Notes under the pieces: model-generated
Seen by the model: only the letters and a program-made list of their open reading frames with translations
The model's database searches: none
Told to the model about the DNA's origin: nothing
Origin: Bacteroidales bacterium
GTDB lineage: Bacteria; Bacteroidota; Bacteroidia; Bacteroidales; Paludibacteraceae
DNA: 6,643 bases
NCBI GenBank assembly: GCA_900771035.1
Contig: CAAGML010000081.1
Coordinates: 1-6,643 of the forward strand
Direction of reading: 5' to 3'
In this document: in pieces, positions 1-6,625 of the stretch
Position numbering within the stretch: the stretch's first letter is position 1
Layout of the letters: each line of letters starts with the position of its first letter
Made by a program: the position numbers and the translations under genes

Positions 1-96
1 CCCTCCTTCCGCACAGCAATCTGCTCAAAACAAACTTCAGAAACACTCAAAATGAATTTATAGAACTCACCATAACTGATGGGACAGATATCCCTC

Positions 97-120
97 AGAG
101 ACGGAGCAGGCTCCGTCTTT
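97..120 (+). terminator. Hairpin upstream of nadB, possible terminator of an upstream gene
   Basis: Bases 99-106 (AGACGGAG) pair perfectly with 111-118 (CTCCGTCT) around a 4-base loop (CAGG). The stem extends outward through a G-T wobble and an A-T pair to 97/120. Only a short T run (118-120) follows, so the U-tract is weak. It could terminate an upstream plus-strand gene ending just inside the window: frame 1 stops at 61-63 and frame 2 at 53-55. It could instead be structure in the nadB leader, because it ends about 55 bases before the nadB start. The hairpin is visible in the sequence; its role is inference. Confidence 0.4.
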
Positions 121-174
121 ACAGGGGTTAGCTTGTAGTTATATAGAAGGTCAAAAACAACACACTATATAAAT

Positions 175-1752
175 ATGGTTAGCAAATTCGATTTTATTGT
201 TGTCGGCAGTGGCATAGCAGGTATGAGCTACGCACTGAAAGTGGCAGACCACGGTCGTGTCGCCATTCTCTGCAAGACGACTCTCGATGAGGCTAACACA
301 GCTCTTGCGCAAGGCGGAATATCGTCCGTAACAAACCCTGTGTTAGATAATTATGAAAAACACATAGAGGACACCCTGATTGCCGGTGACGGCATCTGCA
401 ACATCGAGGCAGTCAACAAAGTTGTCCGTAATGCGCCAAAACAGATTGAGCAGTTGCTGAAATGGGGCGTGGATTTCGACAAAGCACCCGACGGTTCGTT
501 CGACCTTCACCGCGAGGGAGGACACTCCGAACACCGTATTCTTCACCACAAAGACTCGACAGGCGCGGAGATTCAGCAGTCACTCATAAAACGCATCAAC
601 GCTCATCCGAACATTTCAGTTTTCGACCACCACTTCGCAATAGACCTCATCACACAGCACCATCTCGGCGAAATCGTCACACGCCAGACCCCTAACATAG
701 AGTGCTACGGTGTCTATGCGCTCAACACAAGGAACAATATGATTGTCACCTTCCTCGGCAAGGTGACTATGCTTGCCACGGGAGGTATAGGCAACGTCTA
801 TACCACAACCACCAACCCGCTTGTCGCCACAGGCGACGGCATCGCTATGGTTCACCGTGCAAGGGGTATCATCAAGGATATGGAGTTTGTGCAGTTCCAC
901 CCTACCGCTTTCTATCACCCAGGGCTTCACCCATCGTTCCTAATCACTGAGGCTATGCGTGGTTACGGCGCCGTGCTCAAGACTCTGAAAGGCGAAGAGT
1001 TCATGCACAAGTACGACAAGCGAGGCTCGCTTGCACCAAGGGACATCGTTGCACGCGCCATTGACAGCGAGATGAAATCAGCAGGTACCGACCATGTTTT
1101 CTTAGACGTCACAGGCAAACCTGCCGACGAGACCCGCGAACACTTTCCTATGATTTACGAGAAATGCCTCTCGTACGGCATTGACATCACCAAAGAGCCA
1201 ACACCAGTGGCTCCTGCCGCCCACTATCTCTGCGGAGGCATCGTGGTCAACGAGAATGCCGAGACTTCCATCAACCGTCTTTATGCAGCCGGCGAATGCT
1301 CGTGCACAGGTCTTCACGGGGCAAACCGTTTGGCATCAAACTCACTGATTGAGGCTATTGTATATGCCGATGCTGCCGCCCAACACTCGCTTCAGCGCAT
1401 TGCGGACCTTACGTTTCAGGAGGATATTCCGAACTGGGACGACGAGGGGACACGCCTGCCTGAGGAGATGGTGCTTATCACGCAGTCGTTCAAGGAGGTG
1501 CAGCAGATTATGAGTACCTACGTGGGTATCGTGAGGTCGAACCTGCGTCTGAAACGTGCGAAGAACCGCCTTGAGATTCTCTTCCGTGAGACAGAGAGCC
1601 TGTTTGACCGCTCAGTGGTCAGCCGTGACATCTGCGAGTTGCGCAACTGCATTTCCGTGGCATACCTGATTATCAAACAGGCGATGTCACGCAAGGAGAG
1701 CCGCGGTCTGCACTACACCATAGACTATCCGCATAAAACCAACATTAAATAA
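175..1752 (+). CDS. nadB: L-aspartate oxidase (NadB), first step of de novo NAD synthesis
   Basis: This cytoplasmic flavoenzyme oxidises L-aspartate to iminoaspartate, which quinolinate synthase (NadA) then uses. Oxygen or fumarate can accept the electrons, and fumarate is likelier in an anaerobe. The 525-residue length fits the family (E. coli NadB is 540). The Rossmann FAD motif GSGIAG is at 11-16 and the flavin-contacting NTALAQGGIS at 41-50. HREGGHSEHRILH (112-124) and FHPTAF (241-246) are substrate-site segments. LAPRDIVARAID (286-297) carries the catalytic-type Arg289, and AAHYLCGG (348-355) carries the active-site-type His350. GECSCTGLHGANRLASNSL (373-391) is the C-terminal FAD-binding segment, and ESRGLHYTIDYP (508-519) is the NadB-typical ending that helps separate it from succinate dehydrogenase or fumarate reductase flavoproteins. 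The start is the only ATG after an in-frame stop at 136-138. There is no Shine-Dalgarno; the leader is A-rich. The stop lies 2 bases before the next gene. nadA and nadC are not in the window. Confidence 0.96.
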   Translation: MVSKFDFIVVGSGIAGMSYALKVADHGRVAILCKTTLDEANTALAQGGISSVTNPVLDNYEKHIEDTLIAGDGICNIEAVNKVVRNAPKQIEQLLKWGVDFDKAPDGSFDLHREGGHSEHRILHHKDSTGAEIQQSLIKRINAHPNISVFDHHFAIDLITQHHLGEIVTRQTPNIECYGVYALNTRNNMIVTFLGKVTMLATGGIGNVYTTTTNPLVATGDGIAMVHRARGIIKDMEFVQFHPTAFYHPGLHPSFLITEAMRGYGAVLKTLKGEEFMHKYDKRGSLAPRDIVARAIDSEMKSAGTDHVFLDVTGKPADETREHFPMIYEKCLSYGIDITKEPTPVAPAAHYLCGGIVVNENAETSINRLYAAGECSCTGLHGANRLASNSLIEAIVYADAAAQHSLQRIADLTFQEDIPNWDDEGTRLPEEMVLITQSFKEVQQIMSTYVGIVRSNLRLKRAKNRLEILFRETESLFDRSVVSRDICELRNCISVAYLIIKQAMSRKESRGLHYTIDYPHKTNIK

Positions 1753-1754
1753 TA

Positions 1755-4700
1755 ATGAAACATTTCAAACTCTACAACAACATCTTAGGCTGGCTGACGT
1801 TCGCAATAGCGGCAGCGACCTATCTTCTCACGATTGAGCCGACGGCCTCATTCTGGGATTGCGGTGAGTTTATCTCGTCAGCAAACAAACTGGAAGTCGG
1901 TCACCCACCCGGAGCACCATTCTTCATTCTCACCGCACGAATGTTCGCACTATTCGCAAGTGACGCAACACAGGTTGCCGCCATGGTTAACTCGATGTCA
2001 GCGCTGCTCAGTGCGTTCACCATTCTGTTCCTCTTCTGGACCATCACGCACATTGTACGCCGCATCATCACTGCTGACGGCAAGGAACTCAGCGTGGCAC
2101 AAGGCATTGCGGCACTCGGCGCAGGTATGGTCGGCGCATTGGCATACACATTCTCTGACACTTTCTGGTTCTCGGCAGTCGAGGGCGAGGTTTACGCATA
2201 CTCTTCACTCTTCACAGCCGTGGTTTTCTGGTGTATCCTGAAATGGGAAGACTCAGAATCGACAGGTGCGGCAACCCGCTGGATTATCCTGATTGCCTAT
2301 CTGATGGGACTTTCGGTAGGCGTACACCTGCTGAACCTGCTGGCCATCCCAGCCATAGTGCTTATATATTATTTCAAGAAATACCCAGTCACCACAAAGG
2401 GCGTAATCCTCTCGCTGATAGTCTCAGTGATAATACTTGCAGCCGTGCTTTACGGTATGATTCCAGGGTTCGCCAAGGTGGCCTCGTGGTTTGAGCTTCT
2501 CTTTGTCAACTGCTTTGGTTGCAGTTTCAACACTGGACTTTTGGTTTATCTGGTAATCACAGTCGGCATTATCATCTGGAGTATCTATGAGACATCGACG
2601 GGCAAAAGCGAGAAACGTGCGTCAATCTCGATGGTGGCAGCACTCTCGCTACTCGGCGTTCCTTTCCTTGCTGGCAACGGCGTAGGAAGCAAGGTCATAG
2701 GCGTACTCATCATAGTAATCGCACTGGTTGTACTGCTTCACCGCAAAGGCTGGAACCTCAAATGGTTCAACACCATAGTGGTATGTTTCGCAATGTTGCT
2801 TGTCGGGTACTCTTCGTATGCGATGATTATCGTCCGTTCACTTGCCAACACGCCTATGGATCAGAACTCGCCTGAAGACGTGTTCGCTCTTCAGTCATAC
2901 CTCAACCGTGAGCAGTACGGCGACCGCCCTCTGTTCTACGGACCTATGTACTCAGCCCCAGAGGTGCTTGACGTTGTCGGAAATCACTGCATTCCACGTG
3001 CCAAATACGGTGACGAGGTTTGGCAGCAGGAGGTCAAGGCCTCGCCAGACCAGCCTGACCGCTACATCTGCACAGGCAAACGACAGACAGGCTACGAGAT
3101 GGACTCGCGTTTCAATATGCTCTTTCCACGCATGTACTCATCCAATCCAGTCCATGTCAAATATTACGAACAATGGGGCGATGTCAAGGGGAACAGAATT
3201 TCCGTTGACCGTTGCGGACGTAACGAGACACGCGTGATGCCAACCATGGGCGAGAACCTACGTTTCTTCTTCTCGTATCAGATACACTTCATGTACTGGC
3301 GTTACTTCATGTGGAACTTCTCCGGTCGTCAGAACGATATGCAATGCAACGGAGAACTGGACAAAGGCAACTGGATTTCAGGTTTCTCGTTCTTAGACAA
3401 CGCACGTCTCGGAGACCAGGACGCAATGCCAGACTCGTACAAGAACAACCGTGGACACAATGTTTATTATATGCTTCCACTGTTGCTCGGTCTGTTAGGA
3501 ATATTCTGGCAGTTGAGCAAGAAAACCGAGGGTAAGAAACAGTTCTGGGTAGTATTCACCCTCTTCTTCATGACAGGTATCGCCATCGTCATGTACCTGA
3601 ACCAGACGCCACAACAGCCACGTGAGCGTGACTACGCATACGCAGGTTCGTTCTACGCATTCGCCATCTGGATTGGCATTGGCGTGATGTTCCTCTACGA
3701 CCTCATAGCCAAGATAACCAAGTCACAGATAGGCAAATCCATCATAGCCTTCATTGTGGCTGTCATCTGTCTCGGCGTTCCTGCCATCATGGCGGAGCAA
3801 AACTGGGACGACCACGACCGTTCGGGACGTACAGTAGCACGTGATTTTGGTCTTAACTACCTGAACAGCTGCGACGAACAGGCAATTCTCTTCTCGAACG
3901 GTGATAACGACACCTTCCCTCTCTGGTACAATCAGGAGGTTGAGGAGAACCGCACGGACGTACGCGTCTGCAACCTTTCGTACCTCAACACAGACTGGTA
4001 CATCGACCAGATGAAACGCGAGGCATACGAATCGAAACCTCTGCCTATCAATTGGGATAAGACAGACTACAGGGAGGGACTGCTTGACGTGTCGCGTGTG
4101 TACGACGACCCATATTTCAATGGCGGGGCACTCGAACTCAAGGAGATGCTCAGTCTCATACGTAACAAGAAACTGATTGACGAAAACGGCATTGGCAATG
4201 TTCCATCATCAATGCTCTACATGCCACTCGACAAGACTGACCTTCTCAGACGCGGCATAATCGAGCCAAAAGACACAGGCATCACACCAGAGATGTTGCT
4301 CATCAAACTCCGCGGCGGCTCAATGTCAAAGGCCATGCTGATGTTCTTAGAAATGCTCAGCAGCAACAACTGGGAACGTCCTATCTACGTCTGCGCAACT
4401 GTCGGCGAGGAGTTCTACCCTGCCCTCCAGAACTATATGGTGCTGGAAGGTCTGGCATACAAGATTGTACCTACCGAAGGTCACCGCGACCGCATCAACA
4501 CTGACAAGATGTATGACAACATGATGAACAAGTTCCTCTATGGCAACATCAAAGACCCACACACATACATCGACGAACAGCACAACCGCATGGCCCGCAC
4601 GATGCGTATCATGATGGCTCAGTTGGCAGAGGAGCTTGTGACGGAAGGCAAAAACGACTCTGCGCTCAAGGTTGTAGAAAAGGCTCTTGAGGAACTTCCA

Positions 4701-5012
4701 CTCTCTCAGGTTCCTGCCGACTACAGCTCGTCAATGCTCGCCAACATCTACTACCGCATTGGCGACAAGGCAAAGGCTCAGGAACTCAACCGAGTTCTCT
4801 TCGACGAATGCGTGGCACGTCTGGAATGGAACACAAAACTCACCATGCAGCAACGCAAGGCAGTATCCACCGATATGAGTATGCGCCAGAACATCGGCCT
4901 GCTGAACAACCTCATATACTCGGCACACCAGTATGGTGACACGGAGTTTGAAAATGAGATGAAGACTTATTTCAACAAATATCTGCCTTACGTCGAGGCT
5001 CTGGGCGAATAA
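1755..5012 (+). CDS. DUF2723 (TMEM260/GT117-like) multi-spanning membrane protein, putative GT-C glycosyltransferase
   Basis: This 1085-residue inner-membrane protein shows the DUF2723 layout. TM helix 1 (about 10-27) is followed by a short exported loop with the acidic motif WDCGEF (34-39) and GHPPGAPFF (49-57). Such an acidic first loop is where GT-C glycosyltransferases place catalytic residues. More hydrophobic segments run to about residue 362. A large hydrophilic domain (about 365-565) follows, with aromatic-rich stretches such as YQIHFMYWRYFMW. Four further helices lie near 572-589, 597-615, 631-652 and 660-677. Between them is a conserved-looking NQTPQQPRERDYAYAGSF (616-633). The C-terminal ~400 residues are soluble: FSNGDNDTFP starts at 713, and a TPR-like helical pair lies at about 958-1020. 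Human TMEM260, a relative, is a protein O-mannosyltransferase and the family is CAZy GT117. A lipid-linked sugar donor and an envelope acceptor are inferred; the true substrate is unknown. The start overlaps no other gene and lies 2 bases after nadB, so translation is probably coupled. Confidence 0.88.
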   Translation: MKHFKLYNNILGWLTFAIAAATYLLTIEPTASFWDCGEFISSANKLEVGHPPGAPFFILTARMFALFASDATQVAAMVNSMSALLSAFTILFLFWTITHIVRRIITADGKELSVAQGIAALGAGMVGALAYTFSDTFWFSAVEGEVYAYSSLFTAVVFWCILKWEDSESTGAATRWIILIAYLMGLSVGVHLLNLLAIPAIVLIYYFKKYPVTTKGVILSLIVSVIILAAVLYGMIPGFAKVASWFELLFVNCFGCSFNTGLLVYLVITVGIIIWSIYETSTGKSEKRASISMVAALSLLGVPFLAGNGVGSKVIGVLIIVIALVVLLHRKGWNLKWFNTIVVCFAMLLVGYSSYAMIIVRSLANTPMDQNSPEDVFALQSYLNREQYGDRPLFYGPMYSAPEVLDVVGNHCIPRAKYGDEVWQQEVKASPDQPDRYICTGKRQTGYEMDSRFNMLFPRMYSSNPVHVKYYEQWGDVKGNRISVDRCGRNETRVMPTMGENLRFFFSYQIHFMYWRYFMWNFSGRQNDMQCNGELDKGNWISGFSFLDNARLGDQDAMPDSYKNNRGHNVYYMLPLLLGLLGIFWQLSKKTEGKKQFWVVFTLFFMTGIAIVMYLNQTPQQPRERDYAYAGSFYAFAIWIGIGVMFLYDLIAKITKSQIGKSIIAFIVAVICLGVPAIMAEQNWDDHDRSGRTVARDFGLNYLNSCDEQAILFSNGDNDTFPLWYNQEVEENRTDVRVCNLSYLNTDWYIDQMKREAYESKPLPINWDKTDYREGLLDVSRVYDDPYFNGGALELKEMLSLIRNKKLIDENGIGNVPSSMLYMPLDKTDLLRRGIIEPKDTGITPEMLLIKLRGGSMSKAMLMFLEMLSSNNWERPIYVCATVGEEFYPALQNYMVLEGLAYKIVPTEGHRDRINTDKMYDNMMNKFLYGNIKDPHTYIDEQHNRMARTMRIMMAQLAEELVTEGKNDSALKVVEKALEELPLSQVPADYSSSMLANIYYRIGDKAKAQELNRVLFDECVARLEWNTKLTMQQRKAVSTDMSMRQNIGLLNNLIYSAHQYGDTEFENEMKTYFNKYLPYVEALGE

Positions 5013-5016
5013 CCCG

Positions 5017-5634
5017 ATGTATCAACCCAACTTCATAATAAAGTGGCTGTTTCCCGCACTCTACCGGGTGAAAGGGAAACAGTCTCTTTTCTTCACTTTC
5101 GATGACGGTCCATGTCCTGAGACAACACGGCAAATTCTCGCAATACTGCGAGAACACGGCATCAAAGCGACTTTCTTCGTGGTGGGCGACAACATAGTCC
5201 GCCATCCCGACCTGATGCTTGAAATCATCAGCGAAGGACATCAGATTGGCAACCACACGATGCACCACACCGACGGGTTTGATGTCCCGACCTCAGAATA
5301 CATCCGCGACATCGAGGAGTGCCAACGGCTCATCGAGACATTCACCACACAGCAAGTCAAATTCATGCGTCCACCCCACGGGCATATCCGTTGGAGCGAG
5401 ATGTCGCATCTCCGCCGTTTAGGGTACACTATAGTACAATGGGATGTCATCGCCCATGACTGGGAGGCAGACCGTTCAGTCAGCAGCGTCGTTGACATCG
5501 TCCGCCGTTACAGCCGACCGGGGAGCATAATAGTACTTCACGACTCACGCAAAGCCGCCGCACGCAGTATCCCAGCCCTCCGCATAATCTGCGACTCGCT
5601 TTCAGACACAGAAAAAAGCCCCGCCACAATTTGA
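5017..5634 (+). CDS. Polysaccharide deacetylase family protein (CE4/NodB homology domain)
   Basis: This is a metal-dependent deacetylase acting on N- or O-acetyl groups of a glycan; the substrate cannot be read from sequence. All five CE4 motifs are present in 205 residues. Motif 1 is TFDDGP (27-32), with base Asp29 and metal ligand Asp30. Motif 2 is HTMHH (80-84), with metal ligands His80 and His84. Motif 3 is RPPHG (118-122), with His where Tyr is common. Motif 4 is WDVIAHDW (142-149), and motif 5 is IVLHDS (172-177) with catalytic His175. The preceding LFPALYRV and the HTDGF after motif 2 resemble a Bacteroidota subtype of small single-domain deacetylases. No cleavable signal peptide is visible, so it is cytoplasmic or held at the membrane by its short hydrophobic start. 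It begins 4 bases after the DUF2723 stop and is probably in the same operon. Its last codons lie inside the operon terminator. Confidence 0.93.
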   Translation: MYQPNFIIKWLFPALYRVKGKQSLFFTFDDGPCPETTRQILAILREHGIKATFFVVGDNIVRHPDLMLEIISEGHQIGNHTMHHTDGFDVPTSEYIRDIEECQRLIETFTTQQVKFMRPPHGHIRWSEMSHLRRLGYTIVQWDVIAHDWEADRSVSSVVDIVRRYSRPGSIIVLHDSRKAAARSIPALRIICDSLSDTEKSPATI

Positions 5635-5643
5635 CGGGGTTTT
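5615..5643 (+). terminator. Bidirectional intrinsic terminator between convergent genes
   Basis: CCCCG (5619-5623) pairs with CGGGG (5635-5639). Outside it are a G-T wobble (5618/5640) and three A-T pairs (5615-5617 with 5641-5643). The plus strand ends in TTTT (5640-5643). Read on the minus strand, the same stem is followed by a C and then six Ts (complement of 5612-5617), so it can also stop transcripts from the convergent gene at 5702-6277. The deacetylase stop codon (5632-5634) lies in the loop side, so the left arm is coding. Confidence 0.85.
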
Positions 5644-5658
5644 GCCTTCCAAATGGTA

Positions 5659-5673
5659 AGCGGGATGGCTTAG
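5659..5673. repeat. 15-base direct repeat, copy 1 (AGCGGGATGGCTTAG)
   Basis: AGCGGGATGGCTTAG occurs here and again exactly at 6611-6625, 952 bases away in the same orientation. Copy 1 lies between the operon terminator and the stop codon of the convergent small gene. Its last bases also start a small inverted repeat, CTTAGT (5669-5674) with ACTAAG (5688-5693), around a 13-base loop. The sequences flanking the two copies differ. Function is unknown. Confidence 0.6.
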
Positions 5674-5701
5674 TCAGAGATAGGATTACTAAGACACGGA
5701 A

Positions 5702-6277
5702 TTATTCCACGTAGGTGAACCCATAGATAGTCGAATACTCAAATGTCCCCAAAGCAGCCGCACGGAGGATGAAACCGTATTCACCCGGAATAATCTGCTT
5801 AATGCGGATAATGAAGGAGTTGTCAGTTATCTTTTCCCACTCGAATTCCACACGGTCCTTGATTTCAAAGCTCATTCCATTGTAGGTCTTGCCCTCTTCG
5901 TAGATGCGTGTATTGCCGTCAACCGACAGTGGGAGTATGAGCAGATTGTCGGGTGTCATAGTTTTGACGAACGGGTCGTAGGCTTTCATACTCCTGACGA
6001 TGTGCTTTTTCTCAAGGTCAATGACAAGAACGAAAGTATTTGAGGCGTTTACGCCCGAAGTTGGCTCTTTGTATTCGTACTTTTTTTTCGCAACCTCGAA
6101 CCCAAGGACACTGAAACCACTTGAACTGGTACTACCATTGGAGTAAGTCAAAGGAATAGACTGATCGCCAACAATGGCATAAATACCAGGCGCACGTTCG
6201 TCGAGCTGTGCAGAAACCTTAACAGGAAAAAGCAATGCGCAACTAAGCGCAAGAAATAAGACGATGTTTTTTTTCAT
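5702..6277 (-). CDS. Small exported protein of unknown function
   Basis: I do not recognise this 191-residue protein. It has a classic type I signal peptide: MKKN, a hydrophobic core IVLFLALSCALLF (5-17), then VKVSA with likely cleavage after Ala23 (VSA before QLDERAPG). The mature part of about 168 residues would be periplasmic or outer-surface. It starts APGIYAIVGDQSIPLTYSNG and has a Ser/Gly-rich linker (about 49-54), a lysine-rich KKKYEYKEP stretch and alternating beta-type segments. It ends with IPGEYGFILRAAALG and an aromatic FEYSTIYGFTYVE tail. A PGEY-type strand near the end occurs in several Bacteroidota envelope proteins with beta-sandwich folds, but I cannot assign a family. Cys13 sits in the hydrophobic core without a good lipobox, so a lipoprotein is less likely. 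The start is the first ATG in an A-rich leader without Shine-Dalgarno. The gene is transcribed alone, towards the nadB operon. It contains two runs of eight A. Confidence 0.85.
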   Translation of the reverse strand: MKKNIVLFLALSCALLFPVKVSAQLDERAPGIYAIVGDQSIPLTYSNGSTSSSGFSVLGFEVAKKKYEYKEPTSGVNASNTFVLVIDLEKKHIVRSMKAYDPFVKTMTPDNLLILPLSVDGNTRIYEEGKTYNGMSFEIKDRVEFEWEKITDNSFIIRIKQIIPGEYGFILRAAALGTFEYSTIYGFTYVE

Positions 6278-6347
6278 AATATTATTTTTTTAAGTTTTAC
6301 AAATACAAGTTGTTAGGCTTATCGACATACAACCTCAAAGTCGAGTG

Positions 6348-6380
6348 CAAAGATAATACTTTTTTCCGATATTCCGAAAA
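6348..6380 (-). promoter_or_regulatory. Bacteroidota-type promoter of the small exported protein gene
   Basis: On the minus strand TATCTTTG (complement of 6348-6355) matches the Bacteroidota -7 consensus TAnnTTTG. It is followed by CAC, and transcription would start a few bases further on. About 20 bases upstream, TTTTC (complement of 6376-6380) stands where the -33 TTG element is expected; it matches only partly. The predicted leader to the ATG at 6277 is about 60-65 bases, AT-rich just before the start and without Shine-Dalgarno. Confidence 0.7.
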
Positions 6381-6393
6381 GAAAATAACGGTA

Positions 6394-6472
6394 TTTACGC
6401 CCTCACCATTATATGCCAAATTCTGACGATTTTTTGAAGTAATAACTCGATTATTTTCGGGTGAGGGATAAA
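6394..6472. repeat. Imperfect inverted repeat upstream of the small gene's promoter
   Basis: CCCTCACC (6400-6407) is the exact complement of GGTGAGGG (6460-6467), with 52 mostly AT-rich bases between. The match extends outward imperfectly: TTTA at 6394-6397 pairs with TAAA at 6469-6472, with a small size difference in between. It lies just upstream of the promoter at 6348-6380. It could be an operator pair, a foldback or the ends of a small degenerate element; no family is recognised. Confidence 0.45.
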
Positions 6473-6625
6473 AAAAATGGCTCTATAACGTTTTGAGTGG
6501 GTAAGTTCGCCTAAGCGGTTAGCAAGGTGCAACTCGGCAAAATAATTGTCATAGTTCTCATAGAACGCTGCGCTTTTCCAGATGTTCCGGAAGTTCTGGG
6601 AGATTGCATTAGCGGGATGGCTTAG
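6395..6625 (-). pseudogene. Protein-like open stretch without a start codon, possible gene remnant
   Basis: This minus-strand frame runs for 76 codons from just after a stop (6626-6628) to a TAA at 6395-6397, and has no ATG near its beginning. The part at about 6470-6610 reads like real protein with codon choice similar to nearby genes, for example FRNIWKSAAFYENYDNYF and AELHLANRLGELTHSKRYR. The last third crosses the inverted repeat and looks less protein-like. All three minus-strand frames hit a stop within 6608-6628, so nothing coding enters intact from the right. It may be a decayed gene fragment or chance; the family is not recognised. Confidence 0.25.
6611..6625. repeat. 15-base direct repeat, copy 2 (AGCGGGATGGCTTAG)
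   Basis: This is an exact match to 5659-5673, in the same orientation. It sits at the upstream boundary of the coding-like remnant, 18 bases from the window end. It is followed by CTAGTGTACGCC, unlike copy 1, which is followed by TCAGAGATAGG. Together the two copies bracket the small exported gene, its promoter and the remnant. Confidence 0.6.

Noticed and set aside
131..175. Promoter for nadB with TTG at 133-135.
   Set aside because: No TAnnTTTG element lies at the expected spacing downstream, so I do not call a promoter here.
343..1317. Antisense and shifted open frames inside nadB.
   Set aside because: They overlap a fully conserved enzyme, show no family motifs, and are explained as shadow frames of a gene of moderate GC content.
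175..1752. Succinate dehydrogenase or fumarate reductase flavoprotein subunit instead of NadB.
   Set aside because: The length, NTALAQGGIS, and the ESRGLHYTIDYP ending fit L-aspartate oxidase, and no iron-sulfur or membrane subunit genes are adjacent.
1834..4928. Many alternative open frames inside the DUF2723 gene.
   Set aside because: Their translations are low-complexity, rich in Ser, Arg and His, and motif-free, while the main frame is continuous with membrane helices and conserved motifs.
5241..5498. Minus-strand open frame opposite the deacetylase.
   Set aside because: It lies opposite the CE4 catalytic motifs, has no promoter or family signal, and is a shadow.
5702..6277. Lipoprotein signal with Cys13 in the small exported protein.
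   Set aside because: Residues before Cys13 (ALS) fit a lipobox poorly and the hydrophobic core continues past it. VSA/Q at 21-24 is a better type I cleavage site.
6509..6625. Plus-strand open frame (VQLGKIIVIVLIERC...) in the right intergenic region.
   Set aside because: It is the codon-aligned complement of the more protein-like minus frame, lacks an ATG start and is only about 32 codons from its GTG.
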